Assembly: GCA_900549995.1 (NCBI GenBank)
Contig: URQQ01000031.1
Location: forward strand, 1 to 55,695
Length of the DNA stretch: 55,695 nt
Reading direction: 5' to 3'
Origin: an uncultured Lachnospiraceae bacterium
GTDB taxonomy: Bacteria > Bacillota > Clostridia > Lachnospirales > Lachnospiraceae
Position 1 is the first letter of the stretch. Every line of letters starts with the position of its first letter. The notes under the pieces were generated by a model. The model did not search any database. It was not told the DNA's origin and saw nothing but the letters and a program-made list of their open reading frames with translations. Made by a program: the position numbers and the translations under genes. This document shows positions 49,729-55,695 of the stretch, one piece after another.

Positions 49729-51978
49729 GTGAGAAAAAGGCCGTTATGTTATCTGTGCCTGGCCTTCTTGCTCCTGAAAGCTGTTCTTGGCCTTGTGGGA
49801 GGGGCGAAACTCGAGCGGGAGTTTCGCCCTGCCCCGGTTGAAAAAAGCGGTCTTAAAGGAGAACAAGTCCTGGCAGAAGGCCGGGTTTATAAGAAAGAAG
49901 AAAAAGAAAAGTATCAATTAATTTATCTGAAAAACAATTCGATTGTCCATTCAGGACAGCAAATCAAAGAATCCCGAATATTAATTTATGATGAAAAATT
50001 TACACCGTGCAAGATTGGAAATATCCTGCGTGTCAAGGGCGAACTTGGATTATTTGAAAGTGCCGCTAATCCGGGGAATTTCGATCAGCATTTTTATTAT
50101 CAGAAGCAGAAAATCCATGCATCGCTGTGGGCATCAACGGTCAGGGTTTTGGATCCCAAAGTATATGCAATACCGGAGAAACTCTATCAGATCCGGCATT
50201 ACTGGAAAGTGATCCTGTATCATGCGATGGGGGAGCAGGAAGGGGCGGTGCTCAGTGCGGTTCTGCTTGGAGAAAAAGGTGGGATGGATCCGGAACTAAA
50301 AGAGCTTTATCAGAAAAATGGCATTGGACATATTCTAGCCATCTCGGGTCTGCATATTTCATTTCTCGGACTTGGCCTTTATCACCTGATCCGAAAAGCA
50401 GGCGGTTCCTTTTTGGTGTCGGGAATTGCAGCTATGGGGGTACTGGGGCTTTATGTGCTGATGATCGGCCCGGGAGTTTCCAGTATCCGGGCACTCATTA
50501 TGCTTTTGATCCGTGTGGCGGCGGATCTTGCGGGAAGAGTCTATGACATGGCGACAAGTATTGCTGTGGCAGCCGTCTGTATTGTGATCGTCCGTCCGCT
50601 GAACCTGTACGATGCCGGGTTCCTTCTGTCCTTTGGAGCAGTGGCGGGGATTGCCGTGGTGCAGCCGTATCTCAGTCTGATTTTTCATTCCAGAAGTGAA
50701 AGAAAGGGTGTCATGAAAATGATCACAGAGGGGTTCTGTGCAGGCATCAGCATTCATCTGGTTATCCTTCCGGTTATGATGTACTATTTTTTTGAATTTC
50801 CGGTATGGTCATTCCTTCTGAATCTTGCGGTCATTCCTCTGATGTCTGTGCTTTTAACCCTTGCGGCACTTGGAAGTGTGGCATCGCTTCTCTTTCTGCC
50901 GGCGGGTGTCGTATTGTTCCAAGGGTGCAGTATCATTCTTAAATTCTACGAACTGCTTTGCCGGGGGACGATGAAGATACCTTTTGGGAGAATTGTGACG
51001 GGGAAACCAGGGGTGGTGCAGCTGATACTCTACTATCTGGGGCTGTCTGCCATACTCTTTCTTGGAATACTGCTGGATCGGAAGAAAAGGGCAGAAGAAA
51101 AAGTGGCGGCAGGCAAAAAGCTGCGGGCAGGCATTGCATTTTTGATGTTGGGCATGTCGTTTGTGTGCATGACGGGACACGGAAAATCCGGCGAAGTCAC
51201 AGCGGTTGTGTTGGATGTGGGTCAGGGAGATGGAATCTATGTCCGGGGGCCAGAAGGAACGAAGTACCTGTTCGACGGGGGCAGCAGCGATGTGAAGTCG
51301 GTGGGAACCTACAGAATTGAACCGTTTCTGAAATCTCAGAAAACGGGGACGCTGGATTATGTATTTATTTCCCACGGAGATGCGGATCATATGAATGGAA
51401 TCGAGGAAATGCTTGGCCGTCAGGAGTTTGGCGTGAGAATCCGGCATATTGTCCTGCCTTTGCAGAAATTCTGGGATGATACGCTTCAAAGGATTGCACG
51501 AAAAGCAAAGAGCCAGGGAATTGAAGTCATCCAGATGGGAAAGGGGGATCAGCTTAGGGAAAAGGCAATGCAGATCGAGTGCCTGTTCCCGGGGGAGGAG
51601 TTTGAAGGAGAGATTGGAAATGAGAGTTCGCTTGTGTTCCAGGTGTCATATCAGAAGTTCAGGATGCTGCTCACCGGGGATGTGGAAGGAAAAGGGGAGG
51701 AGGTTTTGACAGACAGTGAAGAGCTGTCCGAATGTACTGTTCTCAAAGTTGCACATCATGGGTCAAAAAATTCGACAGACAAAGAGTTCCTTTCCAGAGC
51801 CAAACCTGAGTATGCGGTGATCTCTGCGGGCAGAGACAACCGATACGGGCATCCGCATAAGGAATTGATAGAAAGGCTTCAGGATGTCAAATGCACAATT
51901 CTTCAGACACCGTTAAGCGGGGCGGTGAGAATCTGGACAGATGGGAAAGAAATGACAGTAGAGACATACCAGAAGTAA
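49729..51978 (+). CDS. ComEC/Rec2 DNA uptake channel with C-terminal metallo-beta-lactamase domain
   Basis: A 749-residue protein, near full length for ComEC. It has an N-terminal DUF4131-like region, the Competence-domain helices starting near AVLSAVLLGEKGGMDPELKE and GIGHILAISGLHISFLGLGL, then about eight more helices. A C-terminal metallo-beta-lactamase domain follows: VVLDVGQGDGIYVRG, FISHGDADHMNG (metal ligands) and VAHHGSKNSTD. In Bacillus it forms the pore through which one DNA strand enters the cytoplasm; the nuclease-like domain may degrade the other strand. Start GTG 49729 has GGAGTAG upstream. It lies six bases after the GerMN gene. Gene name comEC is probable. Confidence 0.93.
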   Translation: MRKRPLCYLCLAFLLLKAVLGLVGGAKLEREFRPAPVEKSGLKGEQVLAEGRVYKKEEKEKYQLIYLKNNSIVHSGQQIKESRILIYDEKFTPCKIGNILRVKGELGLFESAANPGNFDQHFYYQKQKIHASLWASTVRVLDPKVYAIPEKLYQIRHYWKVILYHAMGEQEGAVLSAVLLGEKGGMDPELKELYQKNGIGHILAISGLHISFLGLGLYHLIRKAGGSFLVSGIAAMGVLGLYVLMIGPGVSSIRALIMLLIRVAADLAGRVYDMATSIAVAAVCIVIVRPLNLYDAGFLLSFGAVAGIAVVQPYLSLIFHSRSERKGVMKMITEGFCAGISIHLVILPVMMYYFFEFPVWSFLLNLAVIPLMSVLLTLAALGSVASLLFLPAGVVLFQGCSIILKFYELLCRGTMKIPFGRIVTGKPGVVQLILYYLGLSAILFLGILLDRKKRAEEKVAAGKKLRAGIAFLMLGMSFVCMTGHGKSGEVTAVVLDVGQGDGIYVRGPEGTKYLFDGGSSDVKSVGTYRIEPFLKSQKTGTLDYVFISHGDADHMNGIEEMLGRQEFGVRIRHIVLPLQKFWDDTLQRIARKAKSQGIEVIQMGKGDQLREKAMQIECLFPGEEFEGEIGNESSLVFQVSYQKFRMLLTGDVEGKGEEVLTDSEELSECTVLKVAHHGSKNSTDKEFLSRAKPEYAVISAGRDNRYGHPHKELIERLQDVKCTILQTPLSGAVRIWTDGKEMTVETYQK

Positions 51979-51992
51979 TCGGAGGAACAATC

Positions 51993-52024
51993 ACAGGACA
52001 GGTCACTTAGGCCTGTCCTGTTGT
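51993..52024. terminator. Hairpin between comEC and the GntR gene
   Basis: ACAGGACAGG pairs with CCTGTCCTGT across TCACTTAGG. The tail is TGTGTG with few Ts, so it may be a weak terminator for both convergent genes. Confidence 0.65.
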
Positions 52025-52029
52025 GTGTA

Positions 52030-52752
52030 TTAACGTTTCTGTGCCAGGGTATACTCGAAACGGTCTGTCAGATAGTAAGTCTGGAAAGATTCAATCGGCA
52101 GAATATCGCCATGGTAATCTCCGTAGGTCACTGCGGAGGAATAAAGCAGAGGAACGTCTCTTGCAACGTCGAGGAATGCAGCGATATCATCCTTGGCAGG
52201 AATGGCTTTCAGCTTCAGGATGGAATCGGTGATCTTGAGGTGGTATTCCTGCTCTATGATATTATAGAGGGAGTTCTGGGCAAAATCATAGCCTTCAATA
52301 TCACGGAAATATTTATAAGGAAGAACGGTCGAGGTATAGCAGAGCGGTTTTTGATCTGCGTAAATAATGCGGTCCAGATAAAAGACAGCGTCGGTTTTGT
52401 CGAGCTTTAGGACTTCCTGCTCTTCGGGGCTGCAAAGGCGCAGACCCAGAGACAATACCTTTCTGGAAGGTGTCATTCCCTGACGCAGGATCTCTTCCGT
52501 ATAACTGGAGATGGTTGTCAGTTCCTGCTCTTTGGCAGTTTCTTTGACATATCCCCGTTTCCCCTGTTTTTTTTCAATATATCCGGCCCGGTAGAGTTCA
52601 TCAATTGCCCTGCGGACAGTGATCCGGCTTACGCCGTATAGTTCCGTGAGTTCATTCTCACTTGGGAGTTCACTGCCGGGAGCATACTTCCCAGAGTGGA
52701 TTGCCTCAATTAAAGCATTTTTGATATGTTCGTACTTTGGTTGTTTTTCCAT
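52030..52752 (-). CDS. GntR-family regulator with UTRA domain (HutC type)
   Basis: A 240-residue regulator. The N-terminal winged helix is clear: YEHIKNALIEAIHSGKYAPG, then SENELTELYGVSRITVRRAI and a basic wing. From about residue 80 the UTRA ligand-binding fold follows (TPSRKVLSLGLRLCSPEEQE; YLDRIIYADQKPLCYTSTVL). It resembles YegW-type regulators of yegTUV in enterobacteria. ATG 52752 follows GGAGGTCTTTGC. It is divergent from the hydrolase-kinase-PnuC operon, and both promoters carry the 16-base palindrome at 52776 and 52884, its likely binding site. The effector may be a sugar or a nucleoside. Confidence 0.9.
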   Translation of the reverse strand: MEKQPKYEHIKNALIEAIHSGKYAPGSELPSENELTELYGVSRITVRRAIDELYRAGYIEKKQGKRGYVKETAKEQELTTISSYTEEILRQGMTPSRKVLSLGLRLCSPEEQEVLKLDKTDAVFYLDRIIYADQKPLCYTSTVLPYKYFRDIEGYDFAQNSLYNIIEQEYHLKITDSILKLKAIPAKDDIAAFLDVARDVPLLYSSAVTYGDYHGDILPIESFQTYYLTDRFEYTLAQKR

Positions 52753-52775
52753 GCAAAGACCTCCATTTCACATAA

Positions 52776-52808
52776 ACTTATTATAATATGTTGAGACTGA
52801 AAAGTAAA
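52776..52808 (-). promoter_or_regulatory. gntR-like promoter with operator copy
   Basis: On the minus strand: TTTACT (52808-52803), a 17-base spacer and TATAAT (52785-52780). The operator-like ACTTATTATAATATGT (52776-52791) covers the -10 box and differs at one position from the site at 52884. Confidence 0.65.
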
Positions 52809-52863
52809 TAAATTTAGTGAATATAACTAAAATGCAAGAGCTGTTTTAATGAATTATACACAA

Positions 52864-52899
52864 TTGACATAATGAGTAATATAACTTATTATAATAAGT
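52864..52899 (+). promoter_or_regulatory. Promoter and palindromic operator of the hydrolase-kinase-pnuC operon
   Basis: TTGACA (52864-52869), a 17-base spacer and TATTAT (52887-52892). The 16-base perfect palindrome ACTTATTATAATAAGT (52884-52899) covers the -10 box. An unrelated inverted repeat TTTAGT/ACTAAA lies at 52813-52831. Confidence 0.7.
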
Positions 52900-52934
52900 G
52901 TAAACTATATAGTATAACAAGAAAGGAAAACGGT

Positions 52935-52970
52935 ATGATGAAAGATAAAATACTTGGTGTGTGATACGGG
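52935..52970 (+). other. Detached 5' segment of the hydrolase gene ending at an in-frame TGA
   Basis: AAGGAAAACGGT precedes ATG 52935/52938 at a good distance and the frame reads MMKDKILGV, then TGA (52962-52964), then YGMAIGDAMGMP in the same frame. The codons before and after the TGA both belong to the conserved N-terminus of ADP-ribosylglycohydrolases, so the stop splits one gene. Confidence 0.8.
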
Positions 52971-53933
52971 ATGGCAATCGGCGACGCCATGGGGATGCCG
53001 CCGGAATTGTGGAGCCGCAAGAGAGTAATTGAGAAATATGGGAAAATCAAAGAGTTTCTGGATGGGGATCCGGAAAATGAGATATCTTATCAGTATAAAC
53101 GGGGGAATTTTACAGATGATACGTCACAGGCATTGACAATACTGGACAGCCTGATGGAGACGGAGTTTATTCCGGATGCGGCAAACATAGCGAAACACAT
53201 CCTCGAATGGGCAAAGAGGGAGAATGCGTTTGAAAATAATATTCTGGGGCCGACCTCTAAAGCGACGCTGGAACTTTTTGAGCAGGGGAAAAATGCCCGC
53301 CAGTATTCGGATCAGGCATTGTCGAACGGGGCAGCAATGCGGATTCCTCCGGTTGGTGCATTGTTTCATCCGGAGCAGGGGAAAAAATTGTGTGACTATG
53401 TATGGAAAATTTCCAATATTACCCACAGCAGTGATATTACGATTGCGGGGGCATGTATGATTGCGATGGCGGTTGCTTCGGCTATCGAGAGAGAAGACCG
53501 GGATCAGATGATCGAGGAGGTGCTCTCGGTGGAAGAATATGCGATGTCTCTTGGGGCGAGTACGGTGTCCGCGTCAATCGGAACGAGAATCCGGTATGGT
53601 GTGGAACTGGCAAAAAAATATGACACAGAGGAAGAACGTTTTCTTGAAGAACTCTACAATATGATGGGAGCGGGGGTAAATACCGCAGATTCCGTACCCT
53701 GTGCGGTTGCAATTGCCTATTACGTATCCTTTGACGTACACAGGTGTGCACTTCTATGTGCCAATCTGGGTGGAGATACAGATACAATCGGAGCGATGGC
53801 AGCGGCAATCTGTGGGGGAGCGTCCGGTGCAAGCGGCATTCCGGCAGAAGATATTGCGCTGATTCAGCAGGCCAATCATATAGAAATGGAGCCCTACGCA
53901 GACGCACTTTTAGGAAAGAGGGGAAATGTGTAA
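52971..53933 (+). CDS. ADP-ribosylglycohydrolase-family hydrolase (YegU-like), 5' end interrupted by TGA
   Basis: A 320-residue frame from ATG 52971 that follows the in-frame TGA at 52962. The fold's metal and ribose-binding motifs are present: GDAMGMPPELWSRKRV, NFTDDTSQAL (about residue 46), TNGAAM-type SNGAAMRIPPVG, and the C-terminal NLGGDTDTIGAMAAAICGG. The family removes ADP-ribose or related N-ribosyl groups. It most resembles E. coli YegU. If translation must start at 52971, the first strand is lost and the only upstream site is a poor ACGGG. The protein might still work, because the first metal-binding Asp is retained. A neighbouring YegV-like kinase overlaps its stop codon (TAATG). 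Confidence 0.8.
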   Translation: MAIGDAMGMPPELWSRKRVIEKYGKIKEFLDGDPENEISYQYKRGNFTDDTSQALTILDSLMETEFIPDAANIAKHILEWAKRENAFENNILGPTSKATLELFEQGKNARQYSDQALSNGAAMRIPPVGALFHPEQGKKLCDYVWKISNITHSSDITIAGACMIAMAVASAIEREDRDQMIEEVLSVEEYAMSLGASTVSASIGTRIRYGVELAKKYDTEEERFLEELYNMMGAGVNTADSVPCAVAIAYYVSFDVHRCALLCANLGGDTDTIGAMAAAICGGASGASGIPAEDIALIQQANHIEMEPYADALLGKRGNV

Positions 53934-54838
53934 TGAAGAAAAATCTGATTATCGGGGCGGCAATGCTGGATATCGTCATGCAGATAGAACGTCTGCCAAA
54001 GACGGGGGAAGATGTCTATGCGCAATCTCAGGAAATGATGGTTGGCGGATGCGCGTATAATGTGGCAGATATCCAGAAGCATTTTCATGTACCGTATACA
54101 TTGTTTGCGCCGGTTGGAACAGGAATCTATGCTGACATTATCAGGAAGAAACTGAAAGATGCAGGACATGAGAGTCCGATACACTCCAGGCAGCAGGATA
54201 ACGGGTATTGTCTCTGTATGGTGGAGGCGGATGGTGAACGCACATTTCTGACACTCCCGGGGATTGAATGCGGATTTGAAAAGGAATGGTTTACTTATAT
54301 AGATCCCAAAGAATATGATGCTGTGTACATCTGCGGATATGAAATCGAAGGCGAAGGCGGAGATACGATCATCGAATTTCTGGAGGCAAACCGGCAGTTA
54401 CAGGTGTATTATGCGCCTGGACCAAGAATCTGTCAGATAGATGGAAAACGGCAAGAGCGGATTTTCAGGCTGCATCCGGTCATTCATCTGAACGAAGGAG
54501 AGGCACTTGAATTTACCAGGGAAGAACATTATGAAGATGCGGCAGAACGGCTTTTTGAGAAATGTAAAAATACAGTTATTATCACACTCGGCGGGAAGGG
54601 GTCTTATCTGTACCAGGGAGCAGAGGGGCAGCTGATCCCCTCAAAAGAGGTACGGGCAGTTGATACAATCGGGGCCGGAGACTCTCATATCGGAACGGTG
54701 ATTGCGTTGAGAAGCAAAGGAAAAGACTGCCAGGAAGCAGTCAGATTAGCGAATCAGGTCTCAGCGATGGTTGTGGGCGTAAAGGGACCGACATTGACGG
54801 AAGAAGAATTTACAAAGGGAGATTGGAAAGATGAATAA
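53933..54838 (+). CDS. PfkB-family carbohydrate/nucleoside kinase (YegV-like)
   Basis: A 301-residue ribokinase-fold kinase. Motif 1 is MMVGGCAYNVADIQKHF (about residues 34-50); motif 2 is DTIGAGDSHIGTVIALR, with the catalytic base Asp in GAGD (normally GAGDxF, here GAGDSH). It also has VIITLGGKGSYLYQG. It resembles E. coli YegV. It would phosphorylate a sugar or nucleoside released by the preceding hydrolase or taken up by PnuC. The true start is ATG 53933, overlapping the hydrolase stop codon, with AGGGGAAATG upstream. It overlaps pnuC by eight bases. Confidence 0.92.
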   Translation: MKKNLIIGAAMLDIVMQIERLPKTGEDVYAQSQEMMVGGCAYNVADIQKHFHVPYTLFAPVGTGIYADIIRKKLKDAGHESPIHSRQQDNGYCLCMVEADGERTFLTLPGIECGFEKEWFTYIDPKEYDAVYICGYEIEGEGGDTIIEFLEANRQLQVYYAPGPRICQIDGKRQERIFRLHPVIHLNEGEALEFTREEHYEDAAERLFEKCKNTVIITLGGKGSYLYQGAEGQLIPSKEVRAVDTIGAGDSHIGTVIALRSKGKDCQEAVRLANQVSAMVVGVKGPTLTEEEFTKGDWKDE

Positions 54839-55511
54839 GATAAAGACATTTTTTTCAGATTGGACGATGTTTGAAAAATGCTGGCTGGCACTTTCAACTG
54901 TAACTATGGTGGTGCTGTCCCTGATCTGGGGAGACAGCCTTCTGGCATTATTGAGCGGACTTGCGGGGATCATCAGTGTCGTGCTCTGTGCAAAGGGAAA
55001 GATTCTGAACTATGCATTTGGATTGGTACAGGCAGTTACTTATGCGTTCCTCTGCTTTGAGCAGCACATCTATGGAGAGGTCATGTATAATATTATTATG
55101 GTGCCGATTATTATCATCGGATTCTTCAGCTGGAAAAAGAACATGGCATCAGATAATGCAGAAGTAAAAGCCCGGAACCTGACAGCGAAGGGCTGGGTAA
55201 TCCTGATTGCAGGTTCGATTGCCGCAGTGGCAGCATACTGCGGAATCTTAAATCTCCTGGGAGGTGAGTTTGCGCTGGTAGATGCGACATCTACAGTGTT
55301 GAGCATGATCGCATCCATTTTAATGGTTACCCGCTATTCAGAGCAATGGGTGATGTGGGTGATCGTAAATATTGTATCTGTAGTACTGTGGCTTCTCGTA
55401 CTTGTCAAAGGAGACATGAGCGCAGTGACTCTGCTTGTGATGTGGACAGCATATTTATTCAATTCAACATACGGATATATTAACTGGAGAAAGCTGGCGA
55501 AAGAAAGTTAG
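54831..55511 (+). CDS. pnuC: Nicotinamide riboside transporter PnuC
   Basis: A 226-residue membrane protein with seven helices, SWEET/PnuC fold. Visible conserved segments are ILNYAFGLVQAVTYAFLCFE, YGEVMYNIIMVPIIIIGFFS and the signature YSEQWVMWVIVNIVSVVLWL. PnuC carries out facilitated diffusion of nicotinamide riboside, trapped by later phosphorylation. ATG 54831 overlaps the kinase stop by eight bases. A relative that carries a different ribosyl compound cannot be excluded, because PnuT (thiamine) and PnuX (riboflavin) look alike. Its context with a hydrolase and kinase favours an N-ribosyl compound. Confidence 0.92.
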   Translation: MNKIKTFFSDWTMFEKCWLALSTVTMVVLSLIWGDSLLALLSGLAGIISVVLCAKGKILNYAFGLVQAVTYAFLCFEQHIYGEVMYNIIMVPIIIIGFFSWKKNMASDNAEVKARNLTAKGWVILIAGSIAAVAAYCGILNLLGGEFALVDATSTVLSMIASILMVTRYSEQWVMWVIVNIVSVVLWLLVLVKGDMSAVTLLVMWTAYLFNSTYGYINWRKLAKES

Positions 55512-55570
55512 TGAAAAATCATTCCCAGTGAATTGCACAGTGATTTCATTTACGCTGTACCAGAAATCAT

Positions 55571-55639
55571 CAGGCCGGTATGATTCCACGAATCGTTTAC
55601 GAAGTGTAAGGATTCAGTGGATGATACCGGTCTGTTTTT
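55571..55639 (+). terminator. Terminator of the hydrolase-kinase-pnuC operon
   Basis: CAGGCCGGTAT (55571-55581) pairs with ATACCGGTCTG (55624-55634), with inner ATTCCAC/GTGGAT and GAATC/GATTC pairing, then TTTTTC. Confidence 0.88.
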
Positions 55640-55640
55640 C

Positions 55641-55695
55641 ATTACATAGGAAAGTTCTTCGAACTTGCCTATGTAATAAAAAGCCCTCCGGGCAG
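55641..55695. repeat. Palindromic hairpins continuing past the window end
   Basis: ATTACATAGG (55641-55650) pairs with CCTATGTAAT (55668-55677) around AAGTTC-TTC-GAACTT. A second short hairpin GCCC-TCC-GGGC (55683-55693) follows. It looks like the start of a multi-hairpin region resembling the one at 15030-15153, but it is cut off. Confidence 0.5.

Noticed and set aside
52955..52995. TGA at 52962 as selenocysteine with a downstream SECIS
   Set aside because: The remembered homologue has Leu, not Cys or Sec, at this place, the local hairpin is short and starts only six bases after TGA, and no selenocysteine genes are visible. A point mutation or reinitiation is simpler.
53744..53933. Longer start for the PfkB kinase at 53744
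   Set aside because: The extension lies entirely within the hydrolase gene in another frame and precedes the family N-terminus; ATG 53933 has a good ribosome site.
1..55695. CRISPR array, insertion sequence, tRNA or rRNA genes
   Set aside because: No regularly spaced direct repeats, transposase frames or cloverleaf sequences were noticed on either strand.

Overview
The window looks like chromosomal DNA from a spore-forming gut anaerobe of the class Clostridia, most likely the family Lachnospiraceae. This is inferred from gene content: CotF-type coat proteins, a GerMN lipoprotein, an EF-G-like paralogue, ferredoxin-nitroreductase proteins, ComEA/ComEC without other competence genes, and a DUF975/CmpB membrane protein. 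AGGAGG-type ribosome binding sites, sigma-A type promoters and moderate G+C fit this. I see no rRNA, tRNA, CRISPR array, IS element or prophage.

Layout. 1-1.4 kb: end of a glycosyltransferase and a PHP-domain phosphoesterase. 1.4-3.8 kb (minus): tyrA-aroA. 4.1-6.2 kb: EF-G-like GTPase. 6.4-11.9 kb: trkA-trkH potassium uptake, a large unknown membrane protein and an AEC transporter. 12-15.2 kb: a small P-loop protein, leuS, and a four-way-junction inverted-repeat structure. 15.2-17.4 kb: a patch of probable accessory DNA with a ribbon-helix-helix/DUF5677-like pair, remnants of a two-component system and a NUDIX hydrolase. 17.4-23.7 kb: a PAS-GGDEF-GAF diguanylate cyclase, a DUF512 radical-SAM-like protein, a GHKL kinase, an AraC-GyrI regulator and a cysteine-cluster protein. 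23.8-25.6 kb: CarD-like and MarR regulators transcribed divergently from promoters sharing one palindrome, plus a DUF1275 membrane protein. 25.6-32.5 kb: a membrane protein, two coat proteins, an oxidoreductase, two peptidases, an Na+ symporter and a solute-binding lipoprotein. 32.5-36.4 kb: argG (minus), a possible small protein, and proBA. 36.4-40.2 kb (minus): an ArsR-nitroreductase-EFR1 redox operon and the DUF975/CmpB protein. 40.5-45.4 kb: argC-GNAT-argJ-argB-argD. 45.4-52 kb: a YdcZ-type transporter, then comEA, a two-component system, a GerMN lipoprotein and comEC. 52-55.5 kb: a GntR regulator, a YegU-like ADP-ribosylglycohydrolase, a YegV-like sugar kinase and PnuC.

How the genes work together. 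The arginine and proline genes both start from glutamate. The argC and argG promoters carry the same ARG-box-like motif on their -35/-10 elements, so one ArgR probably controls both. A GNAT gene lies where N-acetylglutamate synthase would be useful. The last block resembles the E. coli yegUVW set but has PnuC as transporter, which suggests salvage of an N-ribosyl compound related to NAD. Its regulator probably binds two almost identical 16-bp sites, one on each divergent promoter. The hydrolase reading frame has a TGA nine codons after the start that carries the good ribosome binding site. This is either a point nonsense mutation or an unusual translation arrangement.

Limits. All family names come from reading motifs and from memory of the families, with no database search. 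Promoters, operators and RNA structures were found by eye.
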